Shown here piece after piece: positions 51,459 to 61,238 of a stretch of 64,000 nt of DNA (position 1 is the stretch's first letter; each line of letters opens with the position of its first letter). The notes under the pieces are model-generated. The model was not told where the DNA came from, did no database searches, and saw only the letters and a program-made list of their open reading frames with translations. Where the stretch lies: NCBI RefSeq assembly GCF_003448965.1, contig NZ_QRGC01000002.1, positions 62,001-126,000 of the forward strand, in the 5' to 3' direction. Source of the DNA: Oceanicella sp. SM1341. GTDB taxonomy: Bacteria; Pseudomonadota; Alphaproteobacteria; Rhodobacterales; Rhodobacteraceae. Both the position numbers and the translations under genes were made by a program.

Positions 51459-51488
51459 GAGGCAGAGGCAGAGGCAGAGGCAGAGGCA
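51459..51488. repeat. GAGGCA hexamer repeat, five copies
   Basis: Five exact tandem copies of GAGGCA upstream of the helicase start, followed by a GTGCGGGT-type stretch. Confidence 0.85.
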
Positions 51489-51612
51489 GGGAGCAGTGCG
51501 TGTGCGGGTGCGGGTGTGATTGTCGGGCCCGCGGGAGCCCCCATGTTGGCCGGCCCTTGCTGCCCTCGGCGGTCCGCGTGGCTCGGGCCGGGGAGCTCTC
51601 CCGCCCTGCGTC

Positions 51613-51633
51613 GACCCGCCCTTCGGGCGGGTC
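51613..51633. terminator. Hairpin in the gap before chrA
   Basis: GACCCGCCC and GGGCGGGTC form a 9-bp stem around TTC. There is no T-run and no gene ending nearby, so its role is open. Confidence 0.35.
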
Positions 51634-52273
51634 TCCTGCGGTTTGGGCCCGGCCGCGCGTCCCGCGCGGCGACCGCGAGACGCCGAGCCGTCGAGACCCG
51701 ATGATGGCCGTCGCCGTGCGCTCCGGGGGGCAGGCTTGCCATGGCGCCAAGGCCGGTTCTTTCCGTGCGAGCACTCTGTGAGTGCTGCCGCAGCTGCGCG
51801 ATCGCAGGGCCCGGGCGCAGCCCCGACCGCTCGCGCCGCGGGGGCGGGGCATCATTCCGGGCTGCAGGGGCCGTTCCGGGACTGTCGGGAGGGGAAGCCA
51901 GCCGCGGCGCCCGACGTGCTGCCCGGGCGCTTGGGGGACCTCGGCTTCGAATGCCGCCGTCGCGAGAGCCGGAGATGCGCCTGGCAGGGTGCGCTTCGGC
52001 TTGCCTCCGGGGCGGCAGCCGGGCGGGAAAGCCTTTCGCCCCCTGCGCCGCCGCGAGGCAGGCGGGAGGAGCGCCCGGCCTGCCTCGCGCCGGCGCCGGG
52101 TGCGGGGCGTGAGCCGCACCCGTGCCGGTCCGTCTTCGCGCGGGCCAGGGCGGCTCCGGCGAGCGACCCGGCACGGGCGGAGCCGCGCCGCCGCACCGGC
52201 CGCGCGCCTTTGCCGCGCCCGGCACACGGCTTCCGTCACATGGCCGAGACCGAGCCGTGGCAGAATGATCCGC

Positions 52274-53620
52274 ATGACACGCGAGCTCTTGCCATCCGGG
52301 CCCGAGGCCCCCCATCCCGCGCCGGAGCCGCAAGGCGGCGACACGGCGGGCGGGGGCTCGATGCCCCCGTCCGACGTGCCTCCCGGGCGCCCCGGCCTGT
52401 GGGAAGGGCTGGCCGTGCACCTGCGCATCGGGCTGCTGTCCTTCGGCGGACCGGCCGGCCAGATCGCGCTGATGCAGGACGAGATCGTGACCCGCCGCGG
52501 CTGGGTGTCGGCGGAGCGGTTCCGGCGCGGGCTGGCGGTGGCCATGCTGCTGCCCGGGCCGGAGGCGCAGCAGCTCGCCACCTTTCTCGGCTGGTGCGTG
52601 CACGGACGGATCGGCGGGCTGGTCGCCGGGCTCTCCTTCGTGCTGCCCGGTGCGGCGCTGATGATCGCCATCGCCTGGGCGGCGGCGGAGCACGGCGAAC
52701 TGCCGGCGGTGCAGGCGCTCTTCGCCGGGCTGCAGCCCGCGGTGCTGGTGATCGTGCTGCTGGCACTCCTGCGCCTCGCGCGCGGGGCGCTGCCGGGCTG
52801 GCGGCACGCGGCCGTCGCGGTGGCGGCCTTCGCGGCGCTCGCCGTCGCGGGGCTGTCGTTTCCGCTGGTCGTCGGGCTCGCCGCCCTTGCCGGGCTGGCA
52901 CTGCCCGCCCCCGCGGCGCCGGAGGTGGCGGCCGCGCCCGGGCGCGGGGCGCGCCGGGGCCTGTTCGCCGCCGCGGCCACGCTGGGGGCGGGGGCGGCTG
53001 TGGTGCTTGCCGCCTGGCTGGCCTCGCGCAGCCTGTTCGGGCCCGAGCCGCAGGACGCGCTGGCGGGGCTCTTCACCTCCGCGGCGCTGGTGACCTTCGG
53101 CGGCGCCTACGCGGTGCTGCCCTACGTCGCCGAGCGGGCGGTGACCGAGCTCGGCTGGCTCACCGGCGCGCAGATGCTCACCGGCCTCGCCCTGGCCGAG
53201 GCGACGCCGGGGCCGCTCATCCTCGTGAACGTCTACGCGGGGTTCTTCGCCGGCTGGCCGGCCGGGGGCTGGGCCGGCGCGGGCACCGCGGCACTCGCCT
53301 GCCTCTACACCTTCGTGCCCAGCCTCTCGATGATGCTCGCCGCCGCCCCGCACGTGGAGGCGATGCAGCGCGCGGCCACGGCGCGGCGGGCGCTCGCGGG
53401 GGTCTCGGCCGCGGTGGTCGGGGTGATCGCGAACCTCGCGCTCTTCCTCGGCACCGCGGCGCTGTTTCCCGCCGGGCCGGCCGATGGGCCGGAGCCGGTG
53501 CGGCTCGCGCTCTTCCTGCTGCTCGGCGCCTGGGGGCTGTGGCGCAGGCCGCCGATGCTGCTGATGGTGGCGGTGGGTGGCCTGGCCGGGCTCGGGCTCC
53601 ATGCGCTGGGGCTCGTGTGA
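52274..53620 (+). CDS. chrA: Chromate transporter family protein (two-domain ChrA)
   Basis: A 448-residue membrane protein with two CHR domains. The paired signature is visible as GLLSFGGPAGQIALMQDEIV in the first half and VTFGGAYAVLPYVAERAV in the second, with PGPEAQQLATFLGW and ATPGPLILVNVYAGFFAGW following each. ChrA exports chromate, but many relatives have unknown substrates. The first 40 residues are a Pro/Gly-rich leader (EPQGGDTAGGGSMPPSDVPP) encoded by a dispersed palindromic repeat. True translation might begin at the internal ATG at 52361. No good ribosome site is seen before 52274. Confidence 0.82.
   Translation: MTRELLPSGPEAPHPAPEPQGGDTAGGGSMPPSDVPPGRPGLWEGLAVHLRIGLLSFGGPAGQIALMQDEIVTRRGWVSAERFRRGLAVAMLLPGPEAQQLATFLGWCVHGRIGGLVAGLSFVLPGAALMIAIAWAAAEHGELPAVQALFAGLQPAVLVIVLLALLRLARGALPGWRHAAVAVAAFAALAVAGLSFPLVVGLAALAGLALPAPAAPEVAAAPGRGARRGLFAAAATLGAGAAVVLAAWLASRSLFGPEPQDALAGLFTSAALVTFGGAYAVLPYVAERAVTELGWLTGAQMLTGLALAEATPGPLILVNVYAGFFAGWPAGGWAGAGTAALACLYTFVPSLSMMLAAAPHVEAMQRAATARRALAGVSAAVVGVIANLALFLGTAALFPAGPADGPEPVRLALFLLLGAWGLWRRPPMLLMVAVGGLAGLGLHALGLV
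52352..52368. repeat. Dispersed palindromic element, copy C, inside the chrA frame
   Basis: GGGGGCTCGATGCCCCC, in the same orientation as copy A. About 60 bases around it match copy D when D is reverse-complemented (both read GGCGACACGGCGG before the core and GTCCG after it). It encodes part of the non-conserved N-terminus of the ChrA protein. Confidence 0.8.
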
Positions 53621-54052
53621 GGGCCGTGCCGGCGTAGCGGGCGTCACGCCGCCGGGAGCGGGCCGGGGCGCGGTGGCGAGGGGCGCTGCACCTCACCCCG
53701 GCTGGGCCCCGGGCGCCTTCGGACGGGCGTGCCCGATGGGGCCGCAGCGAGGCCCGGGCGGCCCCTTCGTGATCCGAGGCGGCCGACCCGTCGGGCCTGG
53801 GCCGGGGAACGGAACTTCAGCGTGCCGTGCGGATGGTCCTGTCGTCAGGCAGGGTCGGGGGCGGTTGGCCCGGAGGTCTCCCGGGAGCGGCCTGCGGGGG
53901 GAGATGCCGGTCCGGCGCCGGAAGGTCCGGTGTGCGGTGCCAGGCTGCACCGGCGTCGGCGCGGGGGACGGACGCCGGACGGGGGCATCGAGCCCCCGAC
54001 CGCCGTGTCGCCGCGTGCCGCGTCTCCGGCGCGGGGCCGGAGGCGGCGGTGC
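53621..54052. other. Gene-free stretch between convergent chrA and argG
   Basis: No credible gene. The right part holds copy D of the palindromic element with its 60-base conserved surroundings. No clear terminator with a T-run is visible. Confidence 0.5.
53981..53997. repeat. Dispersed palindromic element, copy D
   Basis: GGGGGCATCGAGCCCCC, inverted relative to copy C, about 1.6 kb away, so C and D flank the chrA coding region as a pair of inverted copies. Confidence 0.8.
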
Positions 54053-55279
<1,227 letters not shown>

Positions 55280-55424
55280 GCGCGGGCGCTCCATGGGTTC
55301 GGGACGGACGGTTTGCGGGCAGCCTTACGCCCTCCGGGCCTTCCGGGCAAGGGGCGCGGGGCCGGCGGGGTTGGCCAGGTGGCCCGGCCCGTGCCAGTCT
55401 GGCGGCCTCGGCGGGGAGGACGCG

Positions 55425-55955
55425 ATGGACGTGCAGGTGGCGCTGTTCCGGGGGATGAACGTGGGCGGCACGCGGCGGCTGGCCATGGCGGAGCTGCGCG
55501 CGGCGCTGGAGGGCGCCGGCCTCGGCCCGGTGCGCACCCATGTGCAGAGCGGCAACGCGGTGTTCCGCGCGCGCGGCACGCCGGAGGCGCTCGCCGCGCG
55601 CATCCGCAGCGCCCTTGAGGCCGCCACCGGCGTGACGGCCGAGCTGGTGGTGCTGCCCGCCGCCGAGCTGGAGTGGATGCTGGCGGAAAACCCCTTCCCG
55701 GAAGCGGCGGCGCAGCCGGCTGGCCTGCATCTCTTCGTGCTCGACGGGCCGGTGCCAGACCTCTCCGCCTTCGCGCCGCTGCGCGCGGGTGACGAGCGCC
55801 TCGCCGCGGCGCCGCGCGGGGTGTGGCTGCACGCCCCCTCGGGACTGGGGCGCTCGAAGCTGGCGGCGGCGCTGGGCCGGCGGCTGCCGGGCGTGGCCAC
55901 GGCGCGCAACCTGCGCAGCCTCGAGGCCATCGCGGCGCTGGCCCGGGAGATCTGA
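55425..55955 (+). CDS. DUF1697 family protein
   Basis: A 176-residue protein that opens VALFRGMNVGGTRRLAMAEL and contains THVQSGNAVFRARG and SKLAAALGRRLPGVATARN, the marks of DUF1697. The function is unknown; the fold is a small alpha/beta one. GGGGAGG lies just upstream of the ATG. Confidence 0.88.
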   Translation: MDVQVALFRGMNVGGTRRLAMAELRAALEGAGLGPVRTHVQSGNAVFRARGTPEALAARIRSALEAATGVTAELVVLPAAELEWMLAENPFPEAAAQPAGLHLFVLDGPVPDLSAFAPLRAGDERLAAAPRGVWLHAPSGLGRSKLAAALGRRLPGVATARNLRSLEAIAALAREI

Positions 55956-56326
55956 GGCCGGGCCTTGCCGCCGCAGTCCGCGACCGGACCTTGCCCGCGC
56001 TGCAGGACCACGAACCCATGCCGTGCTTTGCCCCCGAAGCCCGGCACCGGGGACGCCGGGACCGGGCCCGTTCACGACCGCGCGCCCCGGCCTGCCCGAT
56101 AGGGGCCCGGGAGAGTTGGCTTCAGCAGATCAAGGTTCAGCAATCGCTAACCATGGCGGGCGCAGGCTCGGCCGGGCTGGAATTGGCCGCGCGGCTGGCC
56201 TATGCCTGTGCGCGCTGCCCCGCGCCGGGCAGCGGCCCGGGGTCCGCCCCCGGGAGGCCAGCCTGACGCCGGCGCCTGACATCGCCCCGAAGACCGCCCC
56301 GAATACCGCCGTGAGAGGACAAGCGC
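55956..56326. other. Gene-free stretch upstream of ilvA
   Basis: No credible gene; a 37-codon frame starting at 56153 has no support. A slightly AT-richer patch at 56125-56155 (CAGATCAAGGTTCAGCAATC) may carry the ilvA promoter. No leader peptide or attenuator pattern for branched amino acids is seen. Confidence 0.4.
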
Positions 56327-57574
56327 ATGACCGAATTCGCCGCCGCCGCCGAGCAGGCCGCCGCAGCCCTTGCCGCGGTGATGGAGCCCACGCCGCTGCA
56401 GCGCAACGCCTTCCTCTCCGAGCGCTACGGCGCCGATATCTGGCTCAAGCGCGAAGACCTCTCGCCGGTGCGCAGCTACAAGCTGCGCGGCGCCTTCACC
56501 TTCCTGTCCATGGCGCTGCAGCGCAACCCGGAGCAGGCGCGCTTCGTCTGCGCCTCGGCGGGCAACCACGCGCAGGGCTTCGCCTGGGCCTGCCGGCATT
56601 TCGGCCGCCACGGCACGGTTTTCATGCCGGTCACCACGCCGGAGCAGAAGATCATGAAGACCCGCGTCTTCGGCGGGGAGTTCGTCGAGGTGGTGCTCAC
56701 CGGGGATTTCTTCGACGCGAGCCTGAAGGCCGCACAGGAGCATGCCGCGGCGAACGAGGCGGTCTTCGTGCCGCCCTTCGACGCGGATGACACCATCCTC
56801 GGCCAGGCCACGGTGGCGGTGGAGATCCTCGCCGCCCTGCCCGAGCCCGATCTGGTGATGCTGCCGGTGGGGGGCGGCGGGCTCGCGGCGGGGGTGACGA
56901 AATACTTCGCCGCGAAGGGCGCCTCCGCCGGTTTCCGCTTCGTCGAGCCGGAGACGGCGGCGAGCCTCTACGAGGCGCTGAACGCCGGACACCCGGTCAC
57001 CCTGCCGAAGGTCTCGAGCTTCGTGGACGGGGCCGCCGTGGCGCGCATCGGCGAGCGGCCCTTCGCCGCGCTGCACGGCGCCTCGCCGGCGCAGGTGATC
57101 CGCGTGGCCGAGGGGCACCTGTGCCGCACCATGGTCGAGATGCTCAACGTCGAGGGCGTGGTGCTGGAGCCCGCCGGCGCCCTCTCCATCGACGCGTTGG
57201 CCGACCTGCCGCCGGACGTGCTGCGCGGCCGCACCGTGGTCTGCGTGGTCTCGGGCGGCAACTTCGACTTCGAGCGCCTGCCGGAGGTGAAGGAACGCGC
57301 CATGCGCCACGAGGGCCGCAAGAAATACTTCATCCTGCGCCTGCCCCAGCGCCCCGGCGCGCTGAAGGATTTCCTCGGCCTGCTCGGCCCGGACGACGAC
57401 ATCGCCCGCTTCGAGTACCTGAAGAAATCGGCGCGCAACTTCGGCTCCATCCTGCTCGGCATCGAGACGAAGGACCCCGCCGGCTTCCCCGGGCTCTACG
57501 CCCGGATGGAGGAGAACGGCATCGTCTACGAGGACATCACCGGCAACGACACGCTGATGAGCCTGATCGTCTGA
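56327..57574 (+). CDS. ilvA: Threonine ammonia-lyase (threonine deaminase)
   Basis: A 415-residue PLP enzyme that makes 2-oxobutanoate for isoleucine. The PLP lysine is Lys52 in VRSYKLRGAF; SAGNHAQGFAWACRHFG, LPVGGGGLAAG and VVSGGNFDFERLPEVKERA follow. The C-terminal part (about 330-415, FILRLPQRPGALKDFLGLLG) is a single ACT-like regulatory domain, shorter than the double domain of E. coli IlvA. It matches the 400-420-residue form common in alphaproteobacteria. It is followed convergently by a TetR gene. Confidence 0.93.
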   Translation: MTEFAAAAEQAAAALAAVMEPTPLQRNAFLSERYGADIWLKREDLSPVRSYKLRGAFTFLSMALQRNPEQARFVCASAGNHAQGFAWACRHFGRHGTVFMPVTTPEQKIMKTRVFGGEFVEVVLTGDFFDASLKAAQEHAAANEAVFVPPFDADDTILGQATVAVEILAALPEPDLVMLPVGGGGLAAGVTKYFAAKGASAGFRFVEPETAASLYEALNAGHPVTLPKVSSFVDGAAVARIGERPFAALHGASPAQVIRVAEGHLCRTMVEMLNVEGVVLEPAGALSIDALADLPPDVLRGRTVVCVVSGGNFDFERLPEVKERAMRHEGRKKYFILRLPQRPGALKDFLGLLGPDDDIARFEYLKKSARNFGSILLGIETKDPAGFPGLYARMEENGIVYEDITGNDTLMSLIV

Positions 57575-57701
57575 GGGGGCCTGCCCGGAATGCGCAGCTG
57601 CCCCGCCTGCGCCGTGAGGCCGGAGGGCGATGCCTGCCGTGAGGCCGGGCGCCCTGCGCCGGGGCCGGGGGCGCTGCCCCTTGCGCGCCCGGCTGCCGGG
57701 C

Positions 57702-58391
57702 TCAGCGCGGGCGCGCGCCGTTGAGGAGCAGGTCGATGCAGATGCGGATGTGGCGGTCGCGCTCCTCCGCCTCCGGCCAGCCCTCCGTGCCCGGCGGGCC
57801 GACACAGCCGCCCTTCGTGACCCCGAAGACCATGTTCATCAGCATGCCGGCGAGCATGTGGGGGTCGAGCGCGCGCAGCTCCCCCTCCGCCTGGCGGTCG
57901 GCGAGCCAGCCCGCCAGCGCCCGGCGCGACGGCTCGGCGCCATGGTCGCGCACGATCTCGCCCAGCTCCGGCGCGTTCTGCACCTCCAGCACCACGAGGC
58001 GCAGCACCGCGATACGCTCGCGGTCCTCCTCCGGGTCGATGCCCACGCGCAGGATGCGCTCGAGCGCGCGCTCCAGCGGCAGGCCCGCGTAATCTCCCGG
58101 CAGGGCCAGCATGCTCGGGCGGTGCGCCTCGATGATGGCGCGGAACAGCTCCGTCTTGGTCGGGAACAGCCGGTAGAGCGTGCGCTTGGACACCCGGCAG
58201 CGCGCGGCGATCTCGTCCATGGTGGTGCCGCCATAGCCGCTCTCGAGGAAGAGCGCCCGCGCCTCCCCGACGATTCGCGCCGCAAGCTCGGGGTCGGGGG
58301 TGACCTTCGGGCGGCCCCTGCGGCGGGGGGCGCCGGCCTCCGCCCCGGCGCACGGTTTCGTGACCGGGGATGCATCGTGCTGATCGGCCAT
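57702..58391 (-). CDS. TetR-family repressor, probably of the adjacent efflux genes
   Basis: A 229-residue regulator with a basic N-terminal arm (APRRRGRPKVTPDPELAARI) and the TetR helix-turn-helix (GGTTMDEIAARCRVSKRTLYRLFPTKTELF, split here as two stretches of the domain at about 47-76). The ligand domain is not assignable. GGAGG lies 8 bases before the ATG. It is divergent from an efflux locus whose pump gene has decayed, as is usual for AcrR-like repressors. Confidence 0.82.
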   Translation of the reverse strand: MADQHDASPVTKPCAGAEAGAPRRRGRPKVTPDPELAARIVGEARALFLESGYGGTTMDEIAARCRVSKRTLYRLFPTKTELFRAIIEAHRPSMLALPGDYAGLPLERALERILRVGIDPEEDRERIAVLRLVVLEVQNAPELGEIVRDHGAEPSRRALAGWLADRQAEGELRALDPHMLAGMLMNMVFGVTKGGCVGPPGTEGWPEAEERDRHIRICIDLLLNGARPR

Positions 58392-58833
58392 GCCGTTTTC
58401 CTCCCCCTTCGCGGCGACGGACCGCCCGCGCGGCAGCGTTTGCACTTCACGGGTGTTGACATCGTTCGACTGTCGACAATATGGGTAATTCGCAGTTTTG
58501 TAAATATGAGGCACGAGATGCCGGCTTTCTTCCAACCGTCGACACCGGCCGTGCCGACCTGCCGCTTCCGGGCGGCGCCTGGCGCGCTGCCGCCGGTGGG
58601 CCGCCGGGAGGGGGTGTCCCCGGACGCCGCCGAGGCGGAGGAGAAGACCGCCCCCGCGGGCAGCGTCAGCTCCGCACCCGAGGCCGGCTTGCGGCCGACC
58701 GCGCGCCGGACGCGAGCCGGGCAACCCGTGCGGCGGCGGGAGCGCCGGCACGTCGCGGGTGGCCCGGCCTTCCTGCGCGGCGGGGCTCCCGGGCGACCGG
58801 GCGGAAGCGCCCTGCGCCGTCCCGGCTCCGGCG
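58392..58833. other. Region between tetR and the RND remnant
   Basis: Holds the divergent promoters near 58440-58500. From 58518 an open frame begins MPAFF, which recalls the MPxFF start of RND pumps, but the resemblance stops after a few residues. No periplasmic adaptor gene (the usual partner) can be recognised. I take it to be decayed efflux-operon sequence. Confidence 0.35.
58456..58479 (+). promoter_or_regulatory. Promoter/operator of the efflux locus
   Basis: TTGACA at 58456-58461 is a perfect -35 box, with ATATGG 17 bases later as a possible -10. Between them is GTTCGAC-TGTCGAC, and TTGACA and TGTCGACAA form an imperfect inverted pair that could bind the divergent TetR protein. It lies 65 bases before the tetR start. 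Confidence 0.45.
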
Positions 58834-59394
58834 ATGGCCCGGCGGGCCCTGGCGCTTCGCGAGAGCCGGGGCAGTCCGCCCGCGGTGGTGCGCCTGGTGC
58901 CCATCGGGGCGCAGGGCGCGCTTGCAGCCGCAAAATTCTTCTGACAGAACAACGATGTGCAGCCCGGGGTGGGGCTCCCGACGGTGCCCGGCCGCGCGGC
59001 CGGGAGCGCCATCCTCACCGTGGAATTCGCCATTGCGCGGCCTGATGCCGGGGGTGGGCTCATCGCGGCGACACCGGATGCCGCGCGCCGGCGGCTGCGG
59101 TTCCCCGTGATGACCCCGATGGCCGTCATTTCCGGCATCGCGCCGCTCGCCATTGCCGGCGGAGCAGGCTCCGGTGTGCGGCACGCCATCGGGACCGGGG
59201 CCATGGGCGGCACGATCGCGGCCACGGCCCCCGGCGTGCGCTTCGGGCTCCTGCCCCCTGCCGCGGCGCTGCGCCTGTTCGGGCGGCGCCCGCCCCCGGC
59301 AAAGGCCCCGAGCGAGGTGCCGGCCGGACCGATCCGAGACCCGCGGCGCGCCGGCCCCCCGGCGCGCCAGCCCCATCCTGTTGAGTGGACGTGA
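58834..59394 (+). pseudogene. Decayed C-terminal remnant of an RND efflux permease
   Basis: The frame reads VPIGAQGALAAAKFF, then an in-frame TGA at 58942-58944, then QNNDVQPGVGLPTVPGRAAG and SAILTVEFAIARPDAGG, RRRLRFPVMTPMAVISGIAP, LAIAGGAGSGVRHAIGTGAM. In intact AcrB-type pumps this segment has VPLGVIGALLAA, NDVYFQVGLLTTIGLAAKNA, ILIVEFA, MTSLAFILGVLPLAI and GAGSGAQHAIGTGVMGG. The order and spacing match, but membrane residues are replaced by Pro, Arg and Ala. Only about 186 of roughly 1,050 codons remain. The terminal stop still overlaps the ATG of the next gene (TGATG), as in working RND-NodT operons. Confidence 0.8.
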
Positions 59395-60884
59395 TGAATT
59401 CTGTGACCCCGGTTGTTTCCCCCGCCGCCCGCCCGCGGCGCGCCCTGATGATGCTCCTCGCCTGCACGGCGCTCGCCGGCTGCGTGGTGGGCCCCGATTA
59501 CGACACCCCGAAGGTCGACGTGCCGGACCGGTTCAACGCCGATCCCGCCACCACCCCGCGCCCGGCCGAGCTCTCCCGCTGGTGGACCCGGATGGACGAC
59601 CCGATGCTCGACGCGATGATCTCGCAGGCCGTGGCCGGCAACCTCGACGTGGCCGGCGCCCGGGCCGCCATCCGCGAGGCCCGCGCCACCCTGCGCCAGG
59701 CCGGCGGCGCGCTGGCCCCGCAGGTGGACGGCAGCGCCTCCGCCACCCGCCAGGACGGCGGCTCCAACACCACCGCCGGGCAGGGCTCCAACTCCTCCTT
59801 CCAGGCCGGGTTCGACGCGGCATGGGAGCTCGACCTCTTCGGCGCCAACCGCCGCACCATCGAGGCGGCGCGCTACGGGCTCGACGCCGCCAACGAGGAG
59901 CTGCGCGCCACCCTGCTCACCCTGGTGGGCGACGTAGCGACCTATTACGTGCAGGCCCGCGGCTTCCAGGCCCGCATCAACCTCGCCGAGCGCACCGCCC
60001 GCTCGCAGCGCGAGACCGCCGCCCTCACCCGGGCGCAGTTCGAGGCCGGTGCCTCCTCGGCGCTCGACGTGGCCAATGCCACCGGCCAGGCCGCCAGCAC
60101 CGAGGCCGCCATCCCCACGCTGCAGATCTCCTTCGCCGAGGCGGTGCACCGGCTGAGCATCCTCACCGGCCAGCCGCCGGCGGCGCTGATGGGCAGCATG
60201 GCCGAGACGAAGCCGATCCCCGAGCCCCGCCTGCCGATGCCCGCCGGCGTGCCCGCCCAGGTGCTGATGGCCCGGCCCGACATCCGGGTGGCCGAGCGCC
60301 AGCTCGCCCAGTCCACCGCGCTCATCGGCGTGGCGGAGGCGGCGCGCTGGCCGAATATCAGCCTCTCGGGCAGCATCGCCACCTCGGCCTCCACGCTGGG
60401 CAACCTGTTCGAGGCCTCGTCGGTGGCCTGGTCGGTCGGGCCCTCGCTCACCGTGCCGATCTTCAACGCCGGCCAGCTCGCGGCCGGGGTCGAGATCGCC
60501 CAGGCGCAGCGCGACCAGTCCTACATCCTGTTCCGCTCCGCCATCCTCACCGCGCTCGAGGACGTGGAGAACGCGCTCTACGGCCTCACCCGCGAGCAGC
60601 AGCGCTACGAGCGGCTCGACGATTCGGCCCGGGCCTATCGCCGCGCCGCCTCGCTGTCGCGCTCGCTCTACCAGACCGGCTCCTCGAGCTTCCTCGACGT
60701 GCTGGACGCCGAGCGCTCGCTCTACTCGGCCGAGGACACGCTGCTGCAGAGCCAGATCAACATCGCCACCTACTACATCTCGCTCAACAAGGCGCTGGGC
60801 GGCGGCTGGGACGGGCAGGTGGACGCCTCGAAACCCGAGATCGTGGACACCTACACCGGCCCGCGCCTCGCCTATCAGCCCTGA
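59394..60884 (+). CDS. NodT-family outer-membrane efflux lipoprotein
   Basis: A 496-residue outer-membrane factor. The lipobox is LAGC with Cys30 as the acylated residue, followed by VVGPDYDTPKVDVPD, a typical start of this family. Two OEP repeats are visible (WWTRMDDPMLDAMISQAV ... DAAWELDLFGANRRTIEAAR and LMARPDIRVAERQLAQSTAL ... PSLTVPIFNAGQLAAGVEIA). It forms the exit duct for tripartite pumps. The adaptor and RND genes that should precede it are gone or decayed, so it either serves another pump or is on its way to loss. The frame itself is intact. Confidence 0.92.
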   Translation: MNSVTPVVSPAARPRRALMMLLACTALAGCVVGPDYDTPKVDVPDRFNADPATTPRPAELSRWWTRMDDPMLDAMISQAVAGNLDVAGARAAIREARATLRQAGGALAPQVDGSASATRQDGGSNTTAGQGSNSSFQAGFDAAWELDLFGANRRTIEAARYGLDAANEELRATLLTLVGDVATYYVQARGFQARINLAERTARSQRETAALTRAQFEAGASSALDVANATGQAASTEAAIPTLQISFAEAVHRLSILTGQPPAALMGSMAETKPIPEPRLPMPAGVPAQVLMARPDIRVAERQLAQSTALIGVAEAARWPNISLSGSIATSASTLGNLFEASSVAWSVGPSLTVPIFNAGQLAAGVEIAQAQRDQSYILFRSAILTALEDVENALYGLTREQQRYERLDDSARAYRRAASLSRSLYQTGSSSFLDVLDAERSLYSAEDTLLQSQINIATYYISLNKALGGGWDGQVDASKPEIVDTYTGPRLAYQP

Positions 60885-61238
60885 GAGCCGGCACCGCGCG
60901 CACCGGCCGGCCGACCGCCGCGCCGGGCGCGCACCGCCTGCGCCGTCCCCCGGCGCTTCGTCACCGGCAGGGCCGGGGCGATGGCCGCGCGGCTGCAGTC
61001 TCAATCGAATGGTATAACGTCTTGACGCAGCGGGCCATTTTACCCGATGGTTTCGTGATGGCGCGACTCTGGCGCGCATCTGCGAGATTCTGCACTTCAA
61101 CACGAAACGATTTTCTGTTTCTATGAGACTCAAAGTTAAGTCTCGTCTGGCCGTAGCGTTGGCATAAATTTGTAAAATATTGCTTCAAACAGTTTTCCCC
61201 GAATAATTTCCCATAATCATTCGCCCGGAATCTGCGCC
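60885..61238. other. Gene-free, AT-rich region before the GMC gene
   Basis: From about 61005 to 61230 the sequence is clearly richer in A/T than the rest of the window (for example TAAATTTGTAAAATATTGC near 61165-61183). It must hold the promoter of the oxidoreductase gene. TTGGCAT-AAAT-TTGTA resembles a sigma-54 site but its spacing is one base short. No gene is seen. Confidence 0.4.

Larger units (their letters stand above)
51369..52273. other. 905-base gene-free stretch before chrA
   Basis: Several plus and minus frames stay open because of the GC content, but none has a family motif or a good ribosome site. It contains a hexamer repeat (51459-51488), a strong hairpin (51613-51633) and a smaller stem (GAGCACTC-TGT-GAGTGCT near 51770). 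It may be degraded sequence. No part is recognised as a known gene. Confidence 0.4.

Noticed and set aside
48828-51704. A 958-codon plus-strand frame opposite the helicase gene
   Set aside because: Shadow of the helicase; no ribosome site and no motif.
51741-52112. A 123-codon plus-strand frame in the gap before chrA
   Set aside because: Cys/Arg/Ala-rich with no motif or ribosome site, typical of random GC-rich open frames.
57702-61133. A 1143-codon open frame on the minus strand that would extend the TetR protein far upstream
   Set aside because: Only the part from 58391 has TetR motifs and a ribosome site. The upstream part is antisense to the intact NodT gene.
61159-61176. Sigma-54 promoter before the GMC gene (TTGGCAT-AAAT-TTGTA)
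   Set aside because: The distance between the GG and GT elements is one base shorter than the strict requirement, and the -12 element has GT in place of GC.
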